A DNA stretch of 64,000 bases, taken from positions 62,001 to 126,000 of the forward strand of contig BGZK01001403.1 in assembly GCA_005406025.1 (NCBI GenBank), in the 5' to 3' direction. This document shows positions 22,270 to 34,200 of this stretch, in pieces. The translations under genes and the position numbers were made by a program. This DNA is from Eumeta japonica. Its lineage: Eukaryota; Arthropoda; Insecta; Lepidoptera; Psychidae. Numbering within the stretch: position 1 is the first letter of the stretch; every line of letters starts with the position of its first letter. The notes beneath the pieces are model-generated. The model was not told the DNA's origin. It ran no database searches and worked only from the letters and a program-made list of their open reading frames with translations.

Positions 22270-24320
22270 ATGTAGTTTGCATGCGAGATAAGCTCTGAGA
22301 CAATACAGTATCAAAGGCGTAGCTCCAACCCGCCCGGCTTCTAGTCAAAATAAGATTTCGCCCGTGTTCGCAGCAGCTTTTCTAGAGAAGAAACTAAGTC
22401 ATCTAAACACGAGAGATGTTGTCTCTACTCCCTTTTGGATTCCTCGAAACGGCAAGCCGGCAACGGTTTCGTTCACAAGTTAACTAGTACTCCAAACGAA
22501 ATGTTTACTTTTACTGACGTCACAGTTGACAATATCACAATACCGCCTTCCCAGAAACATACCTGTAACAAAAAGAAAAAAAATGTAAGGATACAAGAAT
22601 ATCGAAACAAAGATTTATTTTATTTCATAGCGGTTTGTTATCTCTGCGGCGTGTTATAAGTTGGATTAATCTTGTATTTCGTTTGAGTTTATATTTTGGA
22701 CTTGCCATTTTCTAAAATACTTTAAATAGAAAATCACAATTTTTACTAAAATTAATATAGATCTTTTCTATAAAACGATGGTTATCGCAGCAGTTTGGTT
22801 ACGCTCACTTTTCTTATAAATTACTTTTCTATTTTAATAGGTTTATTTGATATTTTGTAAAGTTTGCATATTCAGTAGAAAACGTCCATAATGTAAATAC
22901 GACCAATCCAGTAGTGGTACATTTATTATTTCTAATTGATCCCGAGAAAGAGGCTCTAAATTGGACAACTTTTTTATGTACTTTTACTGATTTTATGCAA
23001 AAACTAACCGAAGTGATAGTTTAAACTGTATTCTGTATTAAGTTGATTACAAAGTGATTTCAAAGTTTCAAACAATTTTTTCTATCACGTGAAATATGAT
23101 TTTGAGTTGTATCTCAAAATCGTGACCGCTGATTTAGATAATATATATATATATATATATATATATAATAATATTTATAAACATTTGGGAATAGTAATGT
23201 ATTTTTTTATCAAAATCAGTGCAGTAGTTTCTTGTTTACATTTTAAAGTAATTTACATTATTACTACTTAGTCACGTTGACTATTTTCCGGTGAGTTGGC
23301 AAAAAATATGAATACTAAAAGATCTTGAAAAGGAATCTGTCTAATCGATGATCTAATAAATATCTGGCTCTGAAGCTGATTGCACTTCCACTGAAAGATT
23401 TTCCTTCTTGGGATAAAAGTAAAAATAAAATAAAAAATTATTTAATTTCATGAATAAATAGGTAATTTAAAAAAATAACTAAAGACATTTACAAAAAATC
23501 GAACAATCGCGAGTTCGATGAATATGTTAGATGGCATGTAACGATGGAATACATAATCTACAATGTTTTTTAAACTCATTCAAATTTGTTTGTGGCAATT
23601 AAACAAATGTTAACATAAGTTTTTGCGCAAAGTTGCGAGAAATTTATCGTATAATTTTAAGACCATATACTTTTTAAAGGTTCTCTTCTCTTATAAATCT
23701 ACAAGTAAATATTGTCTATATTTTTTGAAATATTTTCTCTAAGTATTTTCGAAGATCAGGGAGAATGGACCATCCTCATCTATTTTCTTAAATAAAATTG
23801 TTTATTTTAAAATTATGGAACAAAACAATGTATTTGAGACCCTCACAAGAAGCTCTTTCATTTGATATCACGCGATACAGTTTGTAGGACTTTTTTTAAT
23901 TCTCTAATTTGCCCCACAAAATTAACTCCCATATTGAAAATTTATTTACTTACATATACGTTCGTGTTTGGATTACTGAAATACATATACTTTTTGATTT
24001 ATTTTATTCGAAATTTATCATGATGTAGCACTATAGTCAAATTGCAGCACAAAATGGGCCGACCAATCGATGAAATACTACACTCGCAGAATACGGACAC
24101 GTGGGTGAGAGTTCCGGAGGTCCACTTCCTATACCCCTCCATCAGCCCGATTCTTCCCCTTAAATATTATAATCCCCACTGGTGACTTCTCTGGGGTTGT
24201 AAGTGTTCACGGTTGGGAGTAACCATCGAATATCTAATGGCTTGCCCTTTGCTCCTCGAATATGCTGTAAAAATATATTTGCCAGCTTTTCGACTTAAAC
24301 GGTCCGATACGTTCGGAGCA
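22270..24320. other. AT-rich non-coding
   Basis: Holds the TA microsatellite at 23141-23167. The small ORFs show no conserved content. No transposon ends seen. Confidence 0.3.
23141..23167. repeat. (AT)n microsatellite
   Basis: About 13 uninterrupted AT units, followed by AATAAT. Confidence 0.9.
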
Positions 24321-24400
24321 ATTTACTTATGATAGACGGAAAGCCAGACAGACACACGAGTTATCCTATAAGGGTTCTGTATTTTTACTTGAACTTTCTT
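24320..24400 (-). repeat. Fragment of the CCGTCCGTCTGTCTG repeat
   Basis: Read on the minus strand, AGAACCCTTATAG is followed by GTGTGTCTGTCTGG and CCGTC. This matches the order at 7830-7890. It is a partial, diverged copy. Confidence 0.45.
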
Positions 24401-24734
24401 TTGGATTTGGGGTTTGTAAACTCGTAACAAGTGAAGCCATAAAAACGAAAAAATCTCTAATGAAAGCGATTAACACAAAAATGAATAATAGATAATGAAA
24501 ATCAACCCCTACATCCTCTAAAAATTAATAAAACACACCTCAAATATTGAATCGAAAACGATGACAAACTATGAAAAGTAAAACGATACCGCTTATAAAC
24601 AATATATATTAGTAATCGATTGTATTATCTAGAACACGAGAGATGATTCTCTAAACATGAAAATGTTCATCATTATGAGCTTATACAGCTGTATATATAA
24701 AATGTCGATTATGACGTAAACGCCGTCATTCCGC

Positions 24735-24965
24735 ATTCTCGTAGCTGACGTACAACAAACGAGCAGCCCACATCCCGTAGTGCGCATCGCGGGGCAACGC
24801 GTGTCGCGGTAGCGCGCGCTTGTTAACACGAGGGGCCGCCGACGGCCGAGGGCGGCCGGCCGGAGCGCCGCCGTCGCCCGGGCGCCGCCTAACGATCCCC
24901 GCCCTGACATTTAATCGGCTAGCCCCGCGACTGCCCTCCTTGTGACGTCTACCTGTATCGAGTTC
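24735..24965. promoter_or_regulatory. CpG-rich block
   Basis: Dense CG dinucleotides (GGCCGCCGACGGCCGAGGGC near 24834) are flanked by AT-rich DNA. Overlapping minus-strand ORFs of 81 and 93 codons are rich in R, A, G and P, which is typical of GC-block translations. No splice-bounded exon is supported. Confidence 0.3.
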
Positions 24966-25183
24966 GCGCATTAGCCGAGGAGACGGCTCCGACGGAATAT
25001 TCCATTACTTTAGCGCCCGTCGGTATATCGGATGACGTTAAGGTAGTCAGTTCGACCGATAACCTGTGATACACCTTCGGGCTGTTACGCTATCCTATAA
25101 TAGCCATTTTTTATTCTGAATTGCAATATTAATTAATACACGTATATAAAAAGCTGTAATTAATTGTAATTAATAAAATAAAT

Positions 25184-25345
25184 TCCTACTAATATTATAA
25201 ATGCAAAAGTAACTCTATTTGCCTGTTTGTTGCCCACTCTCACGCTTAAATCATTGTACCGATTTACATGTATTCGGTATGGAGATAGTTTAAGTCCAGG
25301 GGAAGGAAATAGTATATTTTTTGTTTGTTGGGAGTTTGTTCGTTT
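25184..25345 (+). mobile_element. LEP1-type Helitron 5' end
   Basis: Begins TCCTACTAATATTATAAATG immediately after an AT-rich flank. This matches my memory of the conserved start of lepidopteran LEP1/HeLep1 non-autonomous Helitrons. The expected landmarks follow in order: AAAAGTAACTCTATTTGCCTG, TCTCACGCTTAAATCATTG, CGATTTACATGTATTCGGTA, GGAGATAGTTTAAGTCCAGG, then GGAAGGAAATAG. The body may continue to about 25700, where a similar phrase, AAAAACCGATTTTGATGG, appears near 25493. No 3' CTAG end was found in this piece. Confidence 0.8.
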
Positions 25346-25641
25346 CTATGTTTTTTCATGGCTCAACAAAGTTAAACTGATATTAATGAACTTATATCTA
25401 TTAATAGACCACACCATTTTTTAATACACAGATCACTGTTTTTTTTGTCTTTCAGTATATTTGTCTGTATGTCTACATATAACTCGACAATAAAAACCGA
25501 TTTTGATGGAATTGAAAAAAACCGATAGAATTCATTGCTACATAAAATATAGGTTACTGTATATTTCTTTGTGTGTTTTTCTGTGTAACTCCTTTCAACT
25601 ATAAAATTTACAAGTCATTAATTTACTTTTATTTTGTCGGC

Positions 25642-25679
25642 CAGTTGTCAACAAAAAACAGATTTTCTGTTGACAACTG
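25642..25679. repeat. 12-bp hairpin
   Basis: CAGTTGTCAACA (25642-25653) and TGTTGACAACTG (25668-25679) are perfect complements around 14 nt. It may lie within or next to the Helitron-derived segment. Confidence 0.75.
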
Positions 25680-25699
25680 TTTGCTGATACAGATAATTG

Positions 25700-27240
25700 T
25701 TGGAAGCGTAAGGACCTTGCACATATAAATATTTTTTTTTCTAAAAATGCATTCTATTTTTTGCAGCTCAAAAACACATTTTTGTAAAATACATTTAAAA
25801 CTTCTCAGTCATTTTCTATTCTATTCATCATTCAATCATGTTCTATTTTTATTTTTGAAATGCAAAGACCTTATTTACTTATAAATAACATTAGAGTGTC
25901 ACACATATATATGTATATATATTTTTAGTTTAAAAACTCTGTAACCCTATAAGAACAATGAAATGGTCTAAAATCTAATATATAAATTATCTTGTAGTTT
26001 AATAATAACATTATAAGATAAAATTTAAGGTATGTCTAGACTTGCGTAGTTCGTAATGACATTTTTTGATAATAACTATGCGTTTTCATTCAATATATCT
26101 TAAATAATAATCAAATGCCAATAGAAAATAGGTTTTAATGTTAGTATCGTTCGTCCCATTATCATTATTCACAATAACGTAAAAAAGCCAATGTACAGAC
26201 GGACATTGAGATTTCATTGCATTAGCAATAAGAAGGGCACTCGCATAGGTTACATGTTTTTTTCGACAATGCGTCTTCGTGGAGCGGGCCGGAAAGGTTG
26301 CGAATGAGCAACGGTAATAGGGTGTCATCTAAAAGTAATATACGACCTACACTATCCCTGTCCCCGCACCGTCTCCGCTACGCATTATGGTGCATGCGCA
26401 CTCCATTCTATGTCATTGTTAAATTATGGACGGTGGCGTCACAACAAAATGTGCTTTTAGAGTCTTTGCTGTTAAAAAAAAAAAAAAAAACTAAATGCGA
26501 AAACTTTAGTGTGCACTCATAAATATTCAACATAAATTGAATAGACGTCAAATATTTTTACAGAGTCTTCTTTGTTAGAAAGGCGGAAGACGTAACGGTA
26601 CAGATTCGCATCTTGACAGCCAAATACGGTAAGAACACAGCCTTTCGATTTGAAATGAAACTATTATACCTCGGCAATGAAATAAGAAATATTAGATACA
26701 ACACGACAGTTGTATCATTTCGGTAATAAGGTATATGTCAACGTTAATGAGGGCCTGAAATTTTCTCGGAGTTATCTAAAACAAGAGGCATTATTAGACT
26801 TATCCTTTTATTTTGTCTCTTAAAATCACAGAGAAATGAACGTTAAATTTCCTGATGTCAGATTATTCGAAGAAAGTGCTAATAAATAATGTGTTTTTGA
26901 ACGGATACAGTTGAAATCCTAATTAATGCAAAAAAAAAATACAAGCATTTTTTTTTCACATCAAATGACCGTAAATTCCGACCTTTCAGACCTTTCAATA
27001 CGCAATCGACAGCGAACGGTAAATGTCTTTAATTAACCTAAAGAACTTTTCTCTGGTACCTTTAACTTCCTCTAATTACTCATTACTGTTTGTTCTAAAG
27101 GTTGACGTGAAAGCCCATTAAGAATAAAAAGAAAAAAAAACTCAGCTAACAAAGACAATACTTCCAATAACCAAAAACGAGTGAACGTCGAGTGCCAAAA
27201 CAGAATACCTAATAAAATGGGAATTTATAAAATCAATTTA
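25700..27240. other. AT-rich non-coding with a short GC-richer island
   Basis: A 17-A run lies at 26474-26490. A modest CpG-containing island (26270-26420) includes GGTGCATGCGCAC, close to the palindromic NRF-1/erect-wing consensus. No coding exon is evident. Confidence 0.3.
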
Positions 27241-27259
27241 AAATATAAGAGAGCCGAAA

Positions 27260-27625
27260 GCATCAGAGCGGCAGCGGCGGCGCGCCGACGCGGGCTATAC
27301 ATAAAGAGACAGGAAGTAGGTACAAAGCTCAGGAAATTGCTTATCAGAAGCGAGCAGTAATCAAACCGGTGCGCTCCAATCTAACTTCTCTGTGGACGCT
27401 ATATCCCGGTTAATGAGATATTTCGCGAAAATACATCCCCTTCAAATACCTTATTGACAAACTTTTCCTTTCCCCACGGCCGCGTCGAACGAACGAACGG
27501 GGGGCAGCGCCTGACGCACGACAAGTTTTAAGTGTCTCCGTCGAATTATGAAACGCTCGGATATAGTGTTCGCGGCGAACTTTAAACTCTTCTTTCAGCG
27601 ACCGCTCCGGAACGCATAAAGCGGC
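27260..27625. promoter_or_regulatory. CpG-rich interval
   Basis: GC-rich words at 27265-27300 (GCAGCGGCGGCGCGCCGACG) and again at 27470-27625. A TATA-like ATATAAGAG lies at 27242-27250. A minus-strand ORF of 98 codons across 27410-27706 shows no recognised domain and is probably a shadow. Confidence 0.28.
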
Positions 27626-27629
27626 GGTG

Positions 27630-29120
27630 CGCAGAGACGAGTCTCCCGTATTTTCCTGCTCTACAATATTTCTGATGAATAATAACGTCGATATGTGATT
27701 ATACATTAGTATAAACGTGGTCGGTTATGGCGTTCGTTTTGATTATTGTTGTTATAGAAGAAGTTTTGTTGTTGGGATAAGAGAATTTTTGGTAGCTATG
27801 AGTTGATAGTATTGTTTGATGCAATCATACAATTTCATTAATGTGTCCTTTTGAAGCTATAAACATATATATTATATATTAGGTTGTTGTTCAGTCTGAT
27901 GGTGTATTAATTAATATCAAAAGAACATCACATTAAGCTAATATTAAACCAAACTAATTATTATTTCAATTTTTTTAAATAAATACACAGTACCAGTGTA
28001 ACACTATCGAATAAAAATAAAACTAAATCATCACTTATATAAACATCAATTCAGTAAAATTCACAAATTATTTTACTTTTGGATAGAAGAACTAATATGC
28101 AATATTTTTAAAAGTGATGTCAAGTCAATTTGATATATGTAATTAATGTAATAAAATGTGTATGAAATTTATATATAAAAAATATATATAAATTTTATGA
28201 TAATCAACCAATATAAAAAATATATATAAATTTTAATTATCTGAATTCATCCCACAAAAATATTTTTCGTAACTATGTGCAGAAGTCGGATGCACTAGGA
28301 AATTATCAATTCTTTAAGACACTTACGTACTCATAATGATTTGTTCTTAAATTTTTTCATAGTGGATCGATTCGTATTGTTGTCCCGACACATTTGTTTA
28401 AAATATATAGAAAATCGTATTGTCCATTTGCAGTCCATTCGGTCCATTCAGCTCACCGACCCGCGACGCGCGCAGGTTTTTCAGTAATTGATGTTTGATT
28501 GTGCCCCGTGAGCGTTTGTTAAGAGACGTTCAGCTTTATGTGAAACAATGTGCCCGATATGCCTACACGGGTAGGCTGGTATAAACGACTCTCGTTTTAC
28601 ACGGTAATTTTGTGCAGATAAAATAATAAGTGTTGATAGGATGTCGGCATAACTGGAGACAAGTCAAGCGCATGTACATCATGAACATTTTACATAATTC
28701 CTTATTTCCTTATAAAAATCTTTTAGCATAAAAATTATGGTTTTTCTATAAGGCGAGTTAACGATTTGCTTCCGAAGCGAACGCTTTGAAATTGTTTAAT
28801 ATGCTTTATAGGTATTCTGAAGTTATAAATAATATTGTTTCGATTTGAAATATTAATATACCTACACAGGTTTAACCGTCACAAATATTTTCCTAGGAGA
28901 CATACTTTTGTAAAACTGAGAGCAATAAGCAAATCTTCCTTCTGTACCACGAAACTATATTTTTGATAAAAAAACATGTATCGGCCCCCCTCGATAGCGA
29001 CCGTGACGACAAACGGCATGACGTTCTCTTATGTCGTGACGCCCCCGCACCGCCGCCGCTGTCTACTTTCTTGTATATGCGTGACGCGAATACCATGTAC
29101 TTCGTTAATTTTCCGTATGT
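27630..29120. other. Non-coding with AT palindromic repeats and small GC patches
   Basis: At 28165-28235 the phrase TATAAAAAATATATATAAAT occurs twice about 40 bp apart, within self-complementary AT sequence. A CG-rich patch sits at 28438-28475. A second GC-rich patch at 28985-29095 (CCCCCGCACCGCCGCCGCTG) reads open on both strands with low-complexity products. I support no gene here. Confidence 0.3.
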
Positions 29121-29128
29121 TGTGCATA

Positions 29129-30190
29129 AGGTCGGGGAAAAAGTTATTTCGTATTTGATGTACAAATTCAAGATAATTCTTATCATATTTATGTATATAC
29201 CAATGTGTTTAAAAACATGTTGCCATTTTGTAGGTAGTGAAATATCCCATTACTGTAGAAACTTTGGGATTTCTGATCAAAAAACTGCCACAAGTAGTTT
29301 TGGTAGTACTCTCTTGATGTTTACTTAACACTACCTAAAAAATTGAAGAGACCAACACAGGTAGAAATCTGAGGGTGGAAGATCAGGGTTGTACGATGGA
29401 ATCATTGACAATTCCCAATCAAACTGTCCCAATGTTTGCTGACTGGCTAAAAATGCTTGTAGTTCGGTGTTATCAAGTTGAAAAATCACACCTTTTCTGT
29501 TAAGTGATTCCAGTCATTTTTTCTCTACTTCTTGGTTGAGTATCATCAACTATTGGCAGTAAAGATCCGAATTGATGGTTTTGCCCGGCAGTAAAAGCTC
29601 ATAATGAATAATACCCTTTCAATTCCACCATACCGCAGCATCAACTTATTATGACTTAATCCGGGTTTCGCTATAACCTATGGAGCTTGTTTACCCTTTT
29701 GGCCATGATTTTTTACACACGTTCTTGTCACAGGTAATGTATTTTTTATCTTTTCAAAACGTTTCGGTTCCTTTACGTTCCAATAGAGAATCGCAAATGA
29801 GTACATGATTCATTAGATTTCTTTCGTGGTTAATCTCCAGCTATTCAGCTATGTTCTAAGTTATAATATTCCGATCTTGCTATACATTTTGCAAAATGGC
29901 ATCGAATGTATCCCTAATAGCTCGGCCAGACCGAGGTTTATCTTTAACATCAAAATTACCTGTTTGAAGTTGCTTGAACCAGTTTTGTGCTACTCGAACT
30001 GACACTACATTAGGTTCATAAACGTTACATTTTTTAGCGGATTGTGTTGCATCTTTCTCTTTTTTGTAATAAAACTTCAAAATGCATCGAATTTCTACTG
30101 TACATTCACTTATTTTGGTAGACAGAAAAACAATAGAAAAATGGCGGGACACAGTTTTTATTTCATATTTTATTGTATTTAAAATATTAT
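29129..30190 (-). mobile_element. Mariner-like element, family B, decayed
   Basis: The 3' end is AGGTCGGGGAAAAAGTTATT (29129 onward) after a TA (29127-29128). This is the same terminal repeat as the copy ending at 61455. On the minus strand the N-terminal DNA-binding part is open from 30152. It includes E-I-R-C-I-L-K-F-Y-Y-K-K and the second helix-turn-helix signature N-W-F-K-Q-L-Q-T-G-N-F-D-V-K-D-K-P-R-S-G-R. Further on, G-K-T-I-N-S-D-L-Y-C-Q, L-D-N (where active relatives read H-D-N) and P-P-S-D-F are visible, with 34 residues between the two aspartates, as in the DD34D group. Stops and frameshifts make it inactive. No matching 5' terminal repeat was found. Confidence 0.88.
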
Positions 30191-30194
30191 CTAT

Positions 30195-30868
30195 TTATTA
30201 GTATCAAAACTAAGCATGTATAAACAGCACAATCAAAGAGATTTTACTACAATTTTTACACTTATGAAATACGAAAAATCTTTTTTCTTGACCTATTATT
30301 TACATTTTACTTATATTTTTATTAAATATATAATAAGCACATTTATTTTCTCAACGGAATTCTACATTTGTATTTACCTTACTCCATATTTATTTATCGG
30401 TAGTTTTAATTAGAAATTCCTTCAAGAATCATCTATTTTGATTTCATATTTGCCGGATATCTTGTGACAGCATCATTTTTTTTTTAATATTAGAGACGAT
30501 TTTTATTTGGAAAACCCTTGAAAACATTTCAAAGCCAAAACTATTAAGTCGAATCGATACCAATTTAATTTATTCAATTTCAGCCTCCTTCAGTTCTTAA
30601 GATATAACCAATTACTACGAAACCGAAAATCTAAATCGTAAATTCATTTCGTTATTGCCGAATACAATTAATTTCTTTATATTTTTTCGACGGTTTTTGG
30701 AAAAAAGGATTTGTGATTGACAAAAAGATAAATAAATCTAACCACAAACGTATTTAAGTAACATAACATATACAATTAAAATCTAAAAAAATAATTAATA
30801 AGCTATTTTATGATTATAGTTGTTAATAATTTAAAATTACTCAATGCAAAGCAATCCTTCAAGTATTG
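30195..30868. other. AT-rich non-coding, nothing recognised
   Basis: Probably includes sequence just outside the 5' end of the mariner copy. No terminal repeat or exon is visible. Confidence 0.3.
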
Positions 30869-30869
30869 T

Positions 30870-30970
30870 GCGGTACAACGCACATAACTTTGCCGCTGTG
30901 AAGTTAGCTACTAAAGCGTTGTAACGGTGTTAAATTGGAATGCGGGGGGGAAGCACGTAGGGTCGGAAAG
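30870..30970 (+). mobile_element. Half copy of the 19.4-kb MITE-like element
   Basis: TACAACGCACATAACTTTGC followed by CGCTGTGAAGTTAGCTACTAAAGCG aligns, through AGGGTCGG near 30957, with the minus strand of 19475-19570. Only one end is present. The mirrored end is missing. Confidence 0.6.
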
Positions 30971-31149
30971 CATTAAACCTGCACATTGCCTCAGTCGCAG
31001 GAAATTTCGAGCGATGAAATCTTTACAGTAACACTCATATTAGTCGTTAAACTGTAATAGAGTCCTTTCAAAAAATGTGGAGTGCATTAAAACTTAGCAT
31101 AACTTTTTTATACGAGTATCCGTTGCGAGGGGAAAACTTGCAGCGGGTG

Positions 31150-31245
31150 AGGCATTGAAAATAGTTGGTCACCGTCGTCCATGAGCACTCGTAACCTCAG
31201 AGGAGTCACTAAAGTTTTGCCGACCTCTTGGGTAAGAATAAGCTA
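31150..31245 (-). repeat. Interspersed repeat fragment (GTCCATGGGCGACGG type)
   Basis: GGTCACCGTCGTCCATGAGC followed by ACTCGTAACCTCAGAGGAGTCACTAAAG and a GCCGACCTC word is the reverse-oriented relative of 57690-57810. I know this phrase order as a frequent lepidopteran repeat. The class is uncertain. Confidence 0.5.
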
Positions 31246-31249
31246 ACTG

Positions 31250-34200
31250 ATGAAGGCGGGAGTATGATGATGGATAGGAAAGTGAGCTTTTACGTGACCT
31301 GGCATATTATAAATTATAATAAGCTTAGTTCAGACGATTACAACTGTTTAATTAGACTATCGCTTGGATTAATATGAAATACGTTTGATACACCTATAAC
31401 TAAAATTATACACACATATTGTACATGTGTCTTGTTTTTGTATAATATACAAAAAATTAAAATCTCTTACGTTAGAAAAGCAATGGCAAGCGGGCAGGGA
31501 AAGGAAATTAGCCTTCCTTGTATTTTTATAACACAATATTATGAAGCGAATCATAGGGGCGTAAAAATGGTCAAAGACATCATTATGTAACATTTTGCAT
31601 ACAGATAGAGCAGGCGTACGCTTCTCGAATTATGATCTCTAGCACGTGCGTGCTTTTGAACATTATCTAACGCCCATTTATAGTGTGCCTACCGTACTTT
31701 GCTAACACAATACAGCGTGTGGTATATATTCTAGAAACAGAACAATGTATGTTTGTTCTAACATAATATATATAATTTTGTTAGCGCATATGTTTCTTCT
31801 ATTCTTATTGTGTTGTTGTTTTATTAAATTTGTACATGTATATACGTCAGCAACAAGAAAACTAGAACATTAATTTGCATTGAAGTGGGCAGGCTTGAAT
31901 GATTTTGAATAATTACAAAGTTATTTTTAAATAAATCCCATTCAGTTAGGATAAATTTCGAGGATATCAAAATCATTCTAATCACACGCACGGCGTACGA
32001 GCGCCTATATTAATTAAAATAGCTCCGAATCCAAAAGGGTCGGAGTTTATTTAATTTCGCGAAACCCGGATTGTTCTTAACAAGGTTTGACGATTATAGC
32101 CGCTAGTAACATAAAGACGAAATCTCAGGGGAATGTTGACGTTGACGCGGCCGCCCTGACCGCTGCGGCTGAAATAATTTATGTCCGGACATCTGCGATA
32201 AGCCGCAACAGGCGGCCCGAAAGTGCAAACTTAGACCTTATTCCGTTGCCAGCAGGGTGAGAAATAGTACGTACGAACGATGGAGTTACGCAGCTCTCGT
32301 CGTGACACGTAAATTGTTCTTGCATTGGATCTTAAAGGATAATACGATAATACCAAAACATTCGGCGGGTGTCAGAATAGACTATAGTTTCCACATGTCT
32401 TGACACGAGACGTTTTTCATGGTTTCCCCTATTAAGATCTTAAAGTGTTCTGTTATTTTGCAATAGCATTTTCTATATCAACAACGACAATGGACAAAAG
32501 CCAAACTGCAAAATATTAATAGTATTTTATCTAACATGTAATAGATTTTTTTTTGTATCAGTCAAGTGCATTGACCCTACAAATGTGCGTATAGCGGTGT
32601 GGTGAAAAGGATCGCTCGATATCAGCTGATATGACACCGGCGCCATTAACTGTTTTGCCTACACTTTGTTATTGTTAAAAGCATTTTATTTACCAAACAT
32701 TAAAAAAAAACATACAATTGTCCTTATTTGTGTTATACCGTAGATTTAATTATTCTAATTAAATGTTCGTTTACGTACATGTTGAAAGTTTGTTTAACAC
32801 TCAAGATAAATGTGATAGATGATGTACCTAAAAACTGGATAAATTTCGAACTAGCGCGATTTAGACACTAAATATTGAATTAAATTAAAACACATTTCGT
32901 ATCCTTACTAGCTCTCACATAAGCGAATAAAGCTCGATAGCTACTTTAGTAGCGAAGTTTATACACATTTTATTATTTTTGTATTAGCACACATTAATGA
33001 CAAAAAAATAATTTTCACAATACAAACAAACTTTGCAATGTATTTTTGTACAAAAGGGATATATTTTGTACGAAAAATAATAGCAAAACCATATTATATG
33101 AGGTATACAAGTAAATATTTCATATAAATTCAATATTATTTCTCTGAATCCGTTATACATAACTTATACTTTGAAAAAAAGGGATATCGACAGATAAAAG
33201 TCTTTTAGGTACTCTTTCCGTCCCTAGACATTGCGTCACATGATATTTTATTCATCATTACATCATTTTAATGAGCAAATATTCGTCATAGGCTCTGGTA
33301 GGTAAGTTAAGTAATTAATTTTATAATAATATTGAAGGTTGAAAAGCTGCCAACATTTTCATAAACGTGTCTGTCATCTACATAGTTATATTTGAGAAAA
33401 AAAATATAAAATGTTTTAGAAGCTACCTTTAATAGATAGTCTATTGAGTTTAGATAGCGCTAAATTGAATTTCTTTTCTCCACGGAACAATTATCGTAAT
33501 TTGTAGCTAAAGGCGATTGTAAACACCTAGAATTATTTTTGAAACTTCAATTTTTTATATTGAATATGCTTTTGTCATGTTCCAAATTTACAGACCCCAT
33601 TTCGTTCGAACTCTTACATATCCTAGTAGGGGTAGCATCAAAAGAATAATGCAATCTGTAAACATTAATAGGAAGATTGGACGTCTGTTCAGAGATTATT
33701 TATCAAAACTTACGTTATGTCAAACCGAATTAGCAGTCGACGACCTTGTCTTTTAGTTCAACTAGCCGTCAGTTGTTGTTAATTAAGCTGTCTTTATTTG
33801 ATAGGTTAGACAGTATCGATCAATTTTAAAATTATTAGGATATGTCGCATTGAAAGAAAATTGTTCTGCTGGACTATTTTTGTGATATCAAATACTTTGC
33901 GATAAATGATAAACAATATTGAAATTATTGCATATTTTCTATTCTAGAAATCTAATTTATTCTCACTCTATCGAAGCGAAGCAGTCGGCATCTACCTGTA
34001 TCATGTTTACCTTTCGATGTGGTTATCGACACACCACAGACATATGTAGGCATACCCTGTCGAAGAGAAAAACGTATACCGAGATGAGGACAAATAAGTG
34101 CGAAGTCGACAAGTTGTAGACATGAGATCGAATAGATTCCAATAAGACAACACCTGAAAACCTGCAGCTGAGCCCTATTAGTGCTATCTAAATGAGCTTT

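Noticed and set aside
24629..24971. Overlapping minus-strand ORFs of 93 and 81 codons
   Set aside because: Two frames are open together because of GC composition. The peptides are low complexity.
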